A stretch of 64,000 bases of DNA from Hydrogenophaga palleronii_A (GTDB taxonomy: Bacteria; Pseudomonadota; Gammaproteobacteria; Burkholderiales; Burkholderiaceae_C): assembly GCF_031457455.1 (NCBI RefSeq), contig NZ_JAVDWU010000018.1, positions 15,584-79,583 on the forward strand, written 5' to 3'. The position numbers were made by a program, and so were the translations under genes. Within the stretch, counting starts at the first letter, position 1; each line of letters begins with the position of its first letter. The notes beneath the pieces are model-generated. The model was not told where the DNA came from, ran no database searches, and worked only from the letters and a program-made list of their open reading frames with translations. This document shows positions 44,900-53,538 of this stretch, piece after piece.

Positions 44900-45493
44900 G
44901 TGAGTGAAGTGAATCGTTTATCAACTTTGACTGTAGAAAGAGACGCGGAGATGGACACGCCACTTCGTAATGTACGTACCAACATCGTTCAGTCGATTCG
45001 CGCCTATGGCGTGAAGGACCTGCAAGGTGCTGCTGAACAGCTGGGACATCATTTCCTGTATGCCAACCTCGCCAAGGCGCAGAGCAAGCAGGACGTGCTG
45101 GAGTTGATCGCAGCCCAATACACCTTGCCTTCCCATTTCGGCAAGAACTTCGACGCACTCTACGACTGCATGACGGACATGGTGCACAAGTCGGGTCCAC
45201 AAACCGGCTTCATCGTCGTGCTGGAACACATTCCTGCACACGCCAAGTTCGACAAGGAAGCCCGCGAGCAGTTGCTCGACATCTTCCGCGACACAGCCGA
45301 CTACTGGAGTGACCGCAAGATCCCCTTCCGCTGCTTCTATTCGTTCTCGGTGGCCCGTGCCCCCAAGGGCGAAGAACCCATCGAAGTGGAGAGCGAAGAC
45401 CCCATGCCGACCGACAAATTGCTTGATGTGAGCCCCATGGCGTTGCGCATGAGCAGCCCGTTCAATGCGGGGTACTGGCTGGCCGCAGCCTAA
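44900..45493 (+). CDS. Barstar-family ribonuclease inhibitor
   Basis: Up to 197 residues from GTG 44900; an ATG at 44951 is the alternative start. The barstar core is at about 55-150: KDLQGAAEQLGHHFLYANLAKAQSKQDVLELIAAQYTLP. The inhibitory helix region is HFGKNFDALYDCMTDM, where the acidic residues that plug the RNase site are expected. It is about twice the length of barstar, with a ~45-residue C-terminal extension. It starts seven bases after the ribonuclease stop, forming an enzyme-inhibitor pair. Confidence 0.9.
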   Translation: MSEVNRLSTLTVERDAEMDTPLRNVRTNIVQSIRAYGVKDLQGAAEQLGHHFLYANLAKAQSKQDVLELIAAQYTLPSHFGKNFDALYDCMTDMVHKSGPQTGFIVVLEHIPAHAKFDKEAREQLLDIFRDTADYWSDRKIPFRCFYSFSVARAPKGEEPIEVESEDPMPTDKLLDVSPMALRMSSPFNAGYWLAAA

Positions 45494-45501
45494 GAATTGG
45501 A

Positions 45502-45591
45502 CGCCCCCCGCGCCGCGCCTGCGGCGCGTCACCCCCCACTGGGGGGCGGCACCTTGGACCGGCAGAGCCTGATCCTTGTTGCCACTGGATG
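45502..45591 (+). repeat. Dispersed hairpin repeat, type 2
   Basis: Starts eight bases after the barstar stop: GCCCCCCGCGCCGCGCCTGC, CCCCCCACTGGGGGG, then a degenerate ACCGGCAGAGCC hairpin. It is immediately followed by a true terminator. Confidence 0.82.
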
Positions 45592-45617
45592 AGCCGCGAC
45601 ACTTGTCGCGGCTTTTT
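45592..45617 (+). terminator. Rho-independent terminator of the ribonuclease/barstar unit
   Basis: Stem AGCCGCGAC/GTCGCGGCT with loop ACTT followed by TTTTT. It acts on the plus strand, between the repeat and the convergent rsmA end. Confidence 0.88.
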
Positions 45618-45627
45618 CATGCCTGCG

Positions 45628-46410
45628 TCACTTCGGGTGGGTGGCTTTCGCAAGGGCCACGTATTCGTGCACTGGCACTTCTTCGGCCCTGCGTTGCAGG
45701 TCGAACTCACCTTCAAAGCCTTGTTCGTCGAGCCATTTGCCCAGGGTGTTGCGCAGAATCTTGCGGCGCTGGCTGAAGGCGGTCTGTACCAGGTCGTGGT
45801 AGGTCTTGAAATTGATCGTCGGGGGCTGTGCCAGCGGCACCATGCGCACGATGGCGCTGTCCACGCGGGGCGGGGGGTCGAAGCTCTCTGGCGGCACGAA
45901 CAGCACGTTGTGCATGTTGTAGCGCCACTGCAGCATGACCGACAGGCGACCGTAATCCGGGGTCGCGGGACTCGCCACCATGCGATCGATCACTTCCTTC
46001 TGCAGCATGAAGTGCTGGTCCTGCACGACATTCACATGGTCCAGCAGATGAAACAGGATGGGCGTTGAAATGTTGTAGGGCAGGTTGCCGACGACCCTGA
46101 CCTTTTTCGCCACAACGCCGTCGGCGCACAAGCGGGCAGCCAATGCGGTGAAATCCACCTTCAGCACATCGGACTCCACCACATCGAGCTGGCCATGGGC
46201 GCGCAGGCGCACCGCCAGATCGCGGTCGAGTTCAATCACCGTGAGACGGCCCAAGCGTTCAACCAGCGGCTGAGTGAGCGCCGCCAGGCCGGGACCGACT
46301 TCCACCATGGCGTCGCCAGGTTGAGGTGCAATCGCCTCAACGATGGCATCGATCACGGCGACGTCGGTCAGGAAATGCTGACCGAAGCGCTTGCGGGCGA
46401 TGTGTTTCAT
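45628..46410 (-). CDS. rsmA: 16S rRNA dimethyladenosine transferase (A1518/A1519)
   Basis: A 260-residue SAM-dependent enzyme modifying two adenines in the 3' hairpin of 16S rRNA. The start MKHIARKRFGQHFL contains the conserved KxxGQHFL. SAM motifs are VEVGPGLAALTQPL and VIELDRDLA, and the N-L-P-Y catalytic motif is NLPYNIST. The C-terminal domain has FSQRRKILRNTL. It follows surA on the same strand, in the usual lptD-surA-(pdxA)-rsmA order with pdxA absent. Confidence 0.96.
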   Translation of the reverse strand: MKHIARKRFGQHFLTDVAVIDAIVEAIAPQPGDAMVEVGPGLAALTQPLVERLGRLTVIELDRDLAVRLRAHGQLDVVESDVLKVDFTALAARLCADGVVAKKVRVVGNLPYNISTPILFHLLDHVNVVQDQHFMLQKEVIDRMVASPATPDYGRLSVMLQWRYNMHNVLFVPPESFDPPPRVDSAIVRMVPLAQPPTINFKTYHDLVQTAFSQRRKILRNTLGKWLDEQGFEGEFDLQRRAEEVPVHEYVALAKATHPK

Positions 46411-46444
46411 GCCGACAGCGCTTCTTCGGCCCAGGTGAACCGGT

Positions 46445-47821
46445 TCACAGCTGCGGGGGTTCCCGGTTTTCAATGTACGCGCGGTTGCGCACTTCGCGGG
46501 CCATGGCATCCAGCGCCGCGCCAGCCTTGCGCTCGCGCAGCAGGGCGCGCACTTGTTCGCGTTGGTCGCGCTGGCTCACCGCCGCCTCGCGCCGCTCCTC
46601 GACGCGAATCAGGTGCACACCAAAACGCGAGACCACCGGCGCCGACACTTCACCGGGACGCAGTTTGTTCATCGGCTCTTCAAATTCGGGCACGAATTGG
46701 CCAGCCGATGTCCAGCCAAGGTCACCGCCGCCACTGGCGGAGCCGTCCTGGCTGTGTTCACGGGCCAGCTGCTCAAAACTGGCCTGCCCGCTGGCAATTT
46801 GCTGGCGGAACTGGTTCAAGCGCTCGATAGCCGCCGCTTCCGTGAGCTGTGGACCTGCGCGAAGCAGGATGTGACGCGCCCGGGTCTGCACCACGCTGGC
46901 CTCGGGCAGGCCCGCCTGTCGCTTCTCCAATACCTTGAGCACATGAAAGCCGGCTTCGCTTCGCAACGGACCCGCAATATCACCCACCTTCAGGGCCTGG
47001 GTGGAAGCCACGAACAATTCCGGCAACCGACTGGCCTGTCGCAGACCCAGCACGCCGCCATTCGCCCGCTCGGCGGCGTTCGAGAATTCGGCTGCCAGAG
47101 CGGCAAAATCGCCGCCTGCACGAGCGCGTTGCGCCACTTCTTCGGCTCGCGCCTTTTGCGCTTGAACCTGCTGCTCAGTGGCGCCCTCCGGCACCAGCAA
47201 CAGCACGTGTCCCAGATTCAACAGAAGATTGGCTGGATCGCCAGATCGCTGCTGCGCGCGCAAGTAATCGTCAATGTCGGTCTCGGATACCTGAACCCGT
47301 GCCTCCAGTTCACGATCCTGCAACCGTTGCAAGAGGATCTGATTGCGCAGGTCGTTTCGAAAGCGGTTGAGATCCACGCCCTCAGCGGCCACACGGCGCC
47401 GGAATTCCTCCAGCCCCAACTGGTTCTGCGCAGCGACAGACTGCTCCGCGCGCAACAGCGTCGCCTCGTCCACCCGGATGCCCGTTTGGGTGGCGTGCTG
47501 TAAAAGGGCCCGCTCCGTCAGGAGCTGTTCCAGCACTTGCTGTGCCAACTGCTCGCGGGGGGGCACGGCAACACCCTGCTGAGCCATCTGTTGCTCGACA
47601 CGCTGCATGCGCTGTCGCACTTCGTTATTGGTAACGGGTTCGGAATTAACCAGCGCCACAATGAAGTCGGCCGTGACCGGGACATTGGGCGCAGCGCGAA
47701 GCAGGCTGGGCTGGTTGGGCAGGCGCAACGCCTGGGCACTGGCATCGGCACTCCAGAGCAGGGGCGCACACAAACACCAGACCGCTGCTAGGCGAGAGAG
47801 TTGCGGACGGCGTTCAGTCAT
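46445..47821 (-). CDS. surA: Periplasmic chaperone/peptidyl-prolyl isomerase SurA
   Basis: 458 residues with a signal peptide (LAAVWCLCAPLLWSADASAQA). The SurA N-terminal chaperone module opens with DFIVALVNSEPVTNNEVRQRM. Two parvulin domains follow (LGHVLLLVPEG..., about 215-320; ARHILLRAGPQ..., about 330-430) and a C-terminal helix completes it. It escorts outer-membrane proteins, including LptD, to the BAM complex. Its start overlaps the lptD stop by eight bases, so the two are co-translated. Confidence 0.95.
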   Translation of the reverse strand: MTERRPQLSRLAAVWCLCAPLLWSADASAQALRLPNQPSLLRAAPNVPVTADFIVALVNSEPVTNNEVRQRMQRVEQQMAQQGVAVPPREQLAQQVLEQLLTERALLQHATQTGIRVDEATLLRAEQSVAAQNQLGLEEFRRRVAAEGVDLNRFRNDLRNQILLQRLQDRELEARVQVSETDIDDYLRAQQRSGDPANLLLNLGHVLLLVPEGATEQQVQAQKARAEEVAQRARAGGDFAALAAEFSNAAERANGGVLGLRQASRLPELFVASTQALKVGDIAGPLRSEAGFHVLKVLEKRQAGLPEASVVQTRARHILLRAGPQLTEAAAIERLNQFRQQIASGQASFEQLAREHSQDGSASGGGDLGWTSAGQFVPEFEEPMNKLRPGEVSAPVVSRFGVHLIRVEERREAAVSQRDQREQVRALLRERKAGAALDAMAREVRNRAYIENREPPQL

Positions 47822-50501
47822 AGTTCTGGAAGCGGCTGGGTGGATCGATTTCTTCACGCAGGTATTTGTAGCGAGGCACCTGCTCCTGCAGGGTTTGGAG
47901 GGAACTGGCACCGATCCTGGAAAAACCGGTGAACTCAAGCTGGAACAGGATACGCTGATTGGAAGTCGAGCGGCTCAACTGCAATCGCTCCAGCACCACC
48001 CGACCCAGCCAGCAGCCTGCGTCGTACTCGAAACCAGCGACCAGATCAACCACCTTCTTGTCGGGCACGCTGTAGTTGATGCGGCCTACGCTGTACCACT
48101 GGCCGGGGCCAAGGGCACGGCCCGGCACGGGTTCACGATCAGGAGAGCCGAGCGAGGACAACGGCCACTGCCAGCCCAAGTCGACCTGTTCGCTGGAACC
48201 CTTGGTTTGGCGGTAGGCGACGCTCAGCGTCTTGAAGGGACCCGGGTTGTATCGCCCACCCAGGGTGGTCCGGACCGCATCGCGGCTCTTGGGGTTGTAC
48301 TGCACGTTGAGATCGGTGGACCAGCTTGGATGCCACTGGATGCGCGCACCAAAAAGCATGTCGCTGATGCGTTCGGTCACGGGCTCGCGGCCGGGCAGAG
48401 TCACGTTCTCATCTTCCAGCATGTAGCGCTGAGCAACCCCCAGACGCACGATTTCTGCACCCTTGTCGGGGTCGATCAGGCGGGTGTTCACACCCAAGGT
48501 GATGGCACGCGTGTCGGTGATGCGGTCATTACCGCCGAGGGTGTTCTCCGTGAACAACGAGGAGAGATTGAAGTTGCGCGCGGCGGTGTCGTACACCGGC
48601 AGGTCGCTCTGGTCGCGGTACGGCGTCCAGGTGAAGAAGGCGCGGGGTTCGAGCGTCTGGATGAAACTGCGGCCAAAAAAGCTGGCGGGTCGTTCAAATA
48701 TCAGTCCGTTGTCAAGGCTGAAGGTCGGCAGTACGCGGTTGGCGCTGGTGCGTCCGCCAATTTCGGAATCGAACTGGTAGCTGGTGGCATGCAGTCGGGC
48801 CTTGGGCTGAATGTACCAACCCGGGGTCTGCCAACGGCGGGTGATTTCTGCTACCGCAAGCGCGCGGTCGCCACTGGACTTGATTTCCTCGGCCGTGGCA
48901 CGGGCGCGGATCGAGCGCTGGAACCGAGTGAAGTTTGACTGGATGGACCAGTCCCAGCCCGAGAGTCCGGCGATCGTCTCGTTGCTCTTCTTGTAGGCCA
49001 GTCCAACCGAAGGGAGTCGGTCGTAGGGCGGTGTGAATGTCGCATCGATGTCTTGCAACGCCTGCCAGGTGTAGGCGCCTGCGCTGGCCGACCATGGCCC
49101 CCTGGACCACCCCAGGGAAAGATCGTTGGGCAAGAGACGCGACAGGAGCGACGTGCCCGTGCGCGGGAAGTCTCGCCAGTAGTTGCTGTCGCTCACCCGG
49201 TTCAGGTTGGCGCGAAACGACACCGGGCCGCTGATGCCCAAGGGCTCCATGAGCAATTGCTGCGCATGCCGGACCGAATAGGCCCAGCGGTCGTCGTCCC
49301 GCAAGCGGTCAGAGGGCATGTAGGCGGCTCGGACCTGCCCGGCGTAGGTCGGCTGCAGGTAACGGAACTCGCCTGCCAGATCCACGCCGCGTTTGCTCAT
49401 CACGGTCGGGTACAGCGTGGCGTCGTAGTTGGGGGCCAGGTTGAGGTAGTAGGGCGTGGTGACCTGCACACCGCTCTGGGTGTCGGTGCCCAATGAGGGC
49501 GGCAAGGCACCGGACTTTCGCTTGTCGCTCAGCGGGAAGCTCAGGTAGGGCGCCGCGAGAAACGGCACACCTTTGAATTCCAGCACGGCACCGGTGGCCG
49601 TGCCCACTTCTTCCACGTTGTCGAGTTCGATCTTGCTGGCGCGCACCAGCCAGTCCGGCGCCCAGCTCAGGCCCGGCGTTCGCGGACAGGTGGAGTAACG
49701 CGCCTCGTGGGCGAGCAGCTTGTCGTCGGCCAGGAAGTCCACCCGCTTGGCGTCACCAAAACCGTCGGTGCGCGGCAAGGAAAACGAAGGCCGGTCGAAA
49801 TAGCCCTCTTTGGTCTGGGTGTTGATCTGCAATTCGGGACCTTCGAAGCGATCACCGTTGCGGTTGATCAGCACGTTGCCCGTGGCCTTGGCGTCGCTGG
49901 TTCGCTGGTCGAATTCGAGCTTGTCGGCCCGAATCACCGTGTCGTGTCGGCGCAACTCCGCGCTGCCTTCGATCACGGTGACGCCATCGGTCTTGCCTTC
50001 GAGCTGATCACCGGAGACGAAGGTAGGCGTCTGCTCCTTTGCCTCAGGCGGCAGGTTTTCCTGTAACAGCGGGCTGGTCTGCAATCGCACCGCACTGGAA
50101 CCATTCCCGGGTTCGTCGTTCGACTGCGCCACAGCCGCCGGAACGTAGGCTCCGCCCAACGCCAGAACCGCCAACACCCCTTGCAGGCTGCGTGCCAGCT
50201 GTGTGAGCTCGAATATGGCCCCCACGCTCCACCGCAAGGATGGTTGGCCCCCACGCTCCACCGCTACGCGGGTCGCTGCCCCCCGAAGGGGCTGATCCGG
50301 CTTGGGGCGGCCCGGCGCCGGATCTTGTTGCCCTCGAGTTGGGGTTTGCACCTCCACGCTCCGCCGCTTCGGGGGTTGTTGCCCCCCGAGGGGCCCGGCA
50401 ACAAAAAGTGCGCTGATCAACGCCTTGATCGCAGGGGAGCGGTGCTTGTCTGTGTTGGCGGGTTTCAAGGCGGTCTGTGGCAAATGGCGGCCGGCGAACA
50501 C
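47814..50501 (-). CDS. lptD: LPS-assembly outer-membrane protein LptD, start uncertain
   Basis: An outer-membrane barrel that inserts LPS. The OstA/LptA-like jellyroll domain (VSGDQLEGKTDGVTVIEGSAELRRHDTVIRADKLEFDQRTSDAKATG...) precedes a long beta-barrel ending ...SLQTLQEQVPRYKYLREEIDPPSRF. The open frame permits 895 residues. Codons ~36-88, however, are a type-3 repeat, and a plausible signal sequence (LQGVLAVLALGGAYVPAAVAQS) lies after it. Translation may therefore begin at GTG 50225 instead. Overlap with surA downstream and divergence from amgK upstream are typical for this locus. Confidence 0.9.
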   Translation of the reverse strand: MFAGRHLPQTALKPANTDKHRSPAIKALISALFVAGPLGGQQPPKRRSVEVQTPTRGQQDPAPGRPKPDQPLRGAATRVAVERGGQPSLRWSVGAIFELTQLARSLQGVLAVLALGGAYVPAAVAQSNDEPGNGSSAVRLQTSPLLQENLPPEAKEQTPTFVSGDQLEGKTDGVTVIEGSAELRRHDTVIRADKLEFDQRTSDAKATGNVLINRNGDRFEGPELQINTQTKEGYFDRPSFSLPRTDGFGDAKRVDFLADDKLLAHEARYSTCPRTPGLSWAPDWLVRASKIELDNVEEVGTATGAVLEFKGVPFLAAPYLSFPLSDKRKSGALPPSLGTDTQSGVQVTTPYYLNLAPNYDATLYPTVMSKRGVDLAGEFRYLQPTYAGQVRAAYMPSDRLRDDDRWAYSVRHAQQLLMEPLGISGPVSFRANLNRVSDSNYWRDFPRTGTSLLSRLLPNDLSLGWSRGPWSASAGAYTWQALQDIDATFTPPYDRLPSVGLAYKKSNETIAGLSGWDWSIQSNFTRFQRSIRARATAEEIKSSGDRALAVAEITRRWQTPGWYIQPKARLHATSYQFDSEIGGRTSANRVLPTFSLDNGLIFERPASFFGRSFIQTLEPRAFFTWTPYRDQSDLPVYDTAARNFNLSSLFTENTLGGNDRITDTRAITLGVNTRLIDPDKGAEIVRLGVAQRYMLEDENVTLPGREPVTERISDMLFGARIQWHPSWSTDLNVQYNPKSRDAVRTTLGGRYNPGPFKTLSVAYRQTKGSSEQVDLGWQWPLSSLGSPDREPVPGRALGPGQWYSVGRINYSVPDKKVVDLVAGFEYDAGCWLGRVVLERLQLSRSTSNQRILFQLEFTGFSRIGASSLQTLQEQVPRYKYLREEIDPPSRFQNYD
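50224..50400 (+). repeat. Dispersed hairpin repeat, type 3 (one full and two partial copies)
   Basis: A full copy runs from about 50,248 (CCCCCACGCTCCACCGCTAC, CTGCCCCCCGAAGGGGCTGA, GGGGCGGCCCGGC) to 50,330. A partial copy lies at 50,221-50,236 and another at 50,345-50,400. It overlaps the 5' part of the lptD open frame and is about 90% identical by eye to the copy inside amgK. Confidence 0.82.
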
Positions 50502-50660
50502 AGGACGGTGACGGCTCGGTTGCGTGGCATCGGCAGACCTGGGTGCGGCATCGCACCACAGAAGCTGCCGGACGTCGGGTTTGTAAAATCGAACAGATTA
50601 TCCTATGTCCCACCTCTTTCGCACCATGGCCCGCGCCATGCCTTCAACGCCTTGATCCCG

Positions 50661-51851
50661 ATGCCCTCAGCGAAAGATGCCATGCCCCCTACCGAAGCCG
50701 TGTCCTGGTCCGATGCCCAGCGCAAATCCCGCTTCGATCACTGGCTGGCGGCACTGCCTGCCGAACTTGGCCTGCTGCCCGGCACATTGCGCCCGGCGTC
50801 GGCCGATGCGAGCTTTCGAAGGTACTTGCGCATCGACAGCAGCGCTGGTACGAGTTGCATCGTCATGGACGCACCGCCCGAGCACGAGAACTGCCGACCC
50901 TTCGTACAGGTGGCGCAACTCATGCGGGACGCCGGCCTGCTGGTGCCAGACATCCTGGCCTGGGATGAGCCTCAAGGCTTCATGTTGCTGAGCGATCTGG
51001 GGCATCAGACGCTGCTGGACGTGATCGATCCGGCGGATCCACAAGCCCACCATGCCCAGTACATGGCGGCACTGGACAGCCTGCTGGCCTGGCAGCTCGC
51101 CAGCCGACCCGGCGTGCTGCCGCCCTACGACGAGGCTCTGCTGCGGCGGGAACTGCAATTGTTCCCCGACTGGTATCTGCAGAAACACAAGTCGTTCGAG
51201 CTGGGGGCGGACCAGGCGCAGACTTTGCACAAGGCCTTTGACAGCATCGTCAAGCGCAACCTGGCTGCTCCCTCGGTCTACGTACACCGCGACTTCATGC
51301 CACGGAATCTGATGATCCCCAAGGGGATTGTTCACCCCCACGCTCCACCGCTGCGCGGGTCGCTGCCCCCCGAGGGGGCTGATTCGCCTTGGGGCGGCCC
51401 GGCGGCGAATCGCTCCGGTCCGGCGCAGCAACTCGGCGTACTGGACTTTCAGGACGCCGTGTACGGCCCCATCACCTACGACGTGGCCAGCCTGATGCGC
51501 GATGCCTTCCTCACCTGGGAAGAAGACTTCGTGATCGATGTGACCGTGCGCTACTGGGAGAAGGCCCGCAAGGCCGGGCTGATGGATTTCGAGGACTGGC
51601 ACAGCGACTTTGGGGCGTTCTACCGCGCCGTCGAGTGGATGGGCTTGCAGCGGCATCTGAAAGTGGCCGGCATTTTTGCCCGGCTGACGCTGCGCGACGG
51701 CAAGCCCAAGTACCTCGCCGACGCACCCCGGTTCATCCACTACATCCGCAACACCACCCACCGGTACCGCGAACTCGGCCCGTTTCTCAAGCTGATCGAC
51801 CAGGTCGAAGGGCTGGAGGCAGCGTCAGGCTTCGCTTTCGGGCGCCTCTGA
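50661..51851 (+). CDS. amgK: N-acetylmuramate/N-acetylglucosamine kinase with in-frame repeat insertion
   Basis: 396 residues from ATG 50661 (50682 also possible). A phosphotransferase-fold sugar kinase supplying MurNAc-1-P to MurU. Features include ADASFRRYLRI, IVMDAPPEHENCRPFVQVAQLM and ILAWDEPQGFMLLSDLG. The catalytic loop VHRDFMPRNLM has Asp211 and Asn216, and the metal-site LDFQDAVYGP is at 261-270. Between these two elements about 35 residues (223-257) are encoded by a type-3 repeat; relatives join them directly. rsmE follows 23 bases downstream; murU is ~30 kb away. Confidence 0.9.
   Translation: MPSAKDAMPPTEAVSWSDAQRKSRFDHWLAALPAELGLLPGTLRPASADASFRRYLRIDSSAGTSCIVMDAPPEHENCRPFVQVAQLMRDAGLLVPDILAWDEPQGFMLLSDLGHQTLLDVIDPADPQAHHAQYMAALDSLLAWQLASRPGVLPPYDEALLRRELQLFPDWYLQKHKSFELGADQAQTLHKAFDSIVKRNLAAPSVYVHRDFMPRNLMIPKGIVHPHAPPLRGSLPPEGADSPWGGPAANRSGPAQQLGVLDFQDAVYGPITYDVASLMRDAFLTWEEDFVIDVTVRYWEKARKAGLMDFEDWHSDFGAFYRAVEWMGLQRHLKVAGIFARLTLRDGKPKYLADAPRFIHYIRNTTHRYRELGPFLKLIDQVEGLEAASGFAFGRL
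51328..51425 (+). repeat. Type-3 repeat inserted in frame within amgK
   Basis: Reads CCCCCACGCTCCACCGCTGC, then CTGCCCCCCGAGGGGGCTGA, then GGGGCGGCCCGGCGGCGAAT, matching the copy at 50,248-50,330. It keeps the reading frame open, adding a Pro/Gly/Arg-rich stretch. Confidence 0.88.
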
Positions 51852-51874
51852 GCGCGCCGCACAAGTCTCAGGCC

Positions 51875-52612
51875 ATGCCTCGTTTCCATTGTCCTGTTGC
51901 GCTGCAGGCCGGCCAGCATCTGAGCCTGCCGGCGAATGCGGCGCGTCATGTGCAGGTGTTGAGGATGCAGCCGGGCCAGTCCATCACCTTGTTCAATGGC
52001 GAGGGCGGCGAGTGGGACGCCACCATCACCCGGATAGGGCGCAGCGAGGTGGAAGCACTGATCGGCGCACACCATGCGACCGATCGCGAACCGATGAGGG
52101 CGGTGCACCTGGCCGTGGGCATGCCAGCCAACGACCGCATGGACTGGCTGGTTGAAAAGGCCACCGAGCTGGGCGTGGCCAGTGTGCAGCCGCTGCACAC
52201 GGCTCACGGCGTGCTGCGCCTGAGCGGCGAGCGGGCCGCCAAGAAGCAGGCGCATTGGCAGTCGGTGGCCGTGGCGGCTTGCGAGCAGTGTGGTGGCAAT
52301 CGCGTGCCATGGATCCACCCGGTCCGCGACCTGGCCGAATGGTTGCCCGCCCCCGGGTCAGAGCAAGACCGCCTGGCAGGCAGGGTGAGATGCGTGTTGT
52401 CGCTCGCGCCTGGTGCAGGAACCCTTTCCGGCGCGCTGAGTGTCGAAGCACCCGCAACGTCGGTCACTTTCCTCAGCGGCCCGGAGGGGGGGCTCAATGC
52501 CAGTGAAGACGCCCTGGCTCGCAGCAACGGCTTTCTTCCGGTCTCGCTGGGCCAGCGCGTGCTGCGCGCTGAAACAGCGTCGCTGGTCGCCCTCGTCATG
52601 GCACTCTCATAG
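51875..52612 (+). CDS. rsmE: 16S rRNA m3U1498 methyltransferase
   Basis: A 245-residue SPOUT-class enzyme. The N-terminal PUA-like domain is PRFHCPVALQAGQHLSLPANAARHVQVLRMQPGQSITLFNG. The knotted C-terminal domain has KATELGVASVQPL, CEQCGGNRVPWI and the SAM-binding GPEGGL...LGQRVLRAETA. It lies 23 bases after amgK on the same strand and is probably co-transcribed. Length and motifs are normal. Confidence 0.95.
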   Translation: MPRFHCPVALQAGQHLSLPANAARHVQVLRMQPGQSITLFNGEGGEWDATITRIGRSEVEALIGAHHATDREPMRAVHLAVGMPANDRMDWLVEKATELGVASVQPLHTAHGVLRLSGERAAKKQAHWQSVAVAACEQCGGNRVPWIHPVRDLAEWLPAPGSEQDRLAGRVRCVLSLAPGAGTLSGALSVEAPATSVTFLSGPEGGLNASEDALARSNGFLPVSLGQRVLRAETASLVALVMALS

Positions 52613-52959
52613 GCGACAGCGGCATCGGCACGACCGCCATCCGGAAGGGCAAACCCTGCCACGATCATTGAGGTGTGGCATCCAGGACCCATTCACGGTC
52701 GCAGGGCTTCACCTCAGGCGATAATGCCCGGCTTGGAAATTGCTATTCACCGTGCACACGGCCCATTCCTCCGAAATGGCGGGCTTGTGATGGGGTGCAA
52801 GCGCGCGCCATGGCGCCTGGGGAAGAGGTGTCTGGCGAAACAACGGGGTTGACCCGTTGAACGACCTCGGTGGTCGACTTGTCATGCGTCGCACAAGACT
52901 CGAAGAAGTCGAGCGTCCATGACCCGGCACTGACGCAAAAGAATACTCACAAACAGACC
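52613..52959 (+). other. Non-coding leader region before the DUF4956-VTC-CotH cluster
   Basis: 347 bases with no supported gene. It holds several GC-rich self-complementary segments (GCGCGCGCCATGGCGC near 52,802; AGTCGAGCG region near 52,906), so a structured 5' leader is possible. I could not match it to a known riboswitch. Confidence 0.3.
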
Positions 52960-53538
52960 ATGAACATTCCGTCCGTCGACTATGTCGAGCTGGTCAGCCG
53001 ATTTGCCATCAACCTCGTGTCCATGGTGGTGCTGAACTTCGCCATCTACTACGCCAGGTACAAGCACAAGGAAACCGCCATATCGGCCGCCTTGTTCAAC
53101 ATCTTCACCTTTGCCGTCCTGTCGGTGCTGTCGATCCTGGAGTTCAGCCTGGCCGCCGGGTTTGGCCTGTTTGCCATCCTGGCCCTGTTCACCCTGCGGT
53201 CAGAGCCCATCAGCAAGTCGGACATCGCCTACTTCTTCGGCAGCATTTCGATCGCGGTCGTCTGCGCCATCAAGGGCACCAGCATGCTGTTCGTCATGCT
53301 GATGATCCTGTTGATGCTGGTGGCGGTCTACATCATTGATCACCCGGAAATCCTGAAGTCGGTCAATCAGGCGACGGTGCGCTTTGATGCCATTCCGGAA
53401 GGCTTCATGTCGGAACCCAGTGTGCTCAAGAGCGCGTTGTCCCAGCGCCTGGGCGTGGAGGTGCTTTCGTACCGCATCCTGAGCGTGTGCTACGTCACCG
53501 AAGTGATCCAGGTGGAAGTCGACTACCGTTTTCAGTGA
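52960..53538 (+). CDS. DUF4956 polytopic membrane protein
   Basis: 192 residues with four likely TM helices (FAINLVSMVVLNFAIYYARY; LFNIFTFAVLSVLSILEF; GFGLFAILALFTLRSEPI; ISIAVVCAIKGTSMLFVMLMILLMLVAVYII). A cytoplasmic C-terminal domain follows (LGVEVLSYRILSVCYVTEVIQVEVDYRF). The LFTLRSEPISKSDIAYFF loop is typical of DUF4956. Its stop shares a base with the start of the VTC-domain gene (TGATG). Function is unknown; the family often neighbours VTC and CotH genes. Confidence 0.85.
   Translation: MNIPSVDYVELVSRFAINLVSMVVLNFAIYYARYKHKETAISAALFNIFTFAVLSVLSILEFSLAAGFGLFAILALFTLRSEPISKSDIAYFFGSISIAVVCAIKGTSMLFVMLMILLMLVAVYIIDHPEILKSVNQATVRFDAIPEGFMSEPSVLKSALSQRLGVEVLSYRILSVCYVTEVIQVEVDYRFQ

Noticed and set aside
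52613..52959. Possible known riboswitch (c-di-GMP type) before the DUF4956 gene
   Set aside because: No match to the conserved core of a class I know; only general GC-rich pairing is visible.
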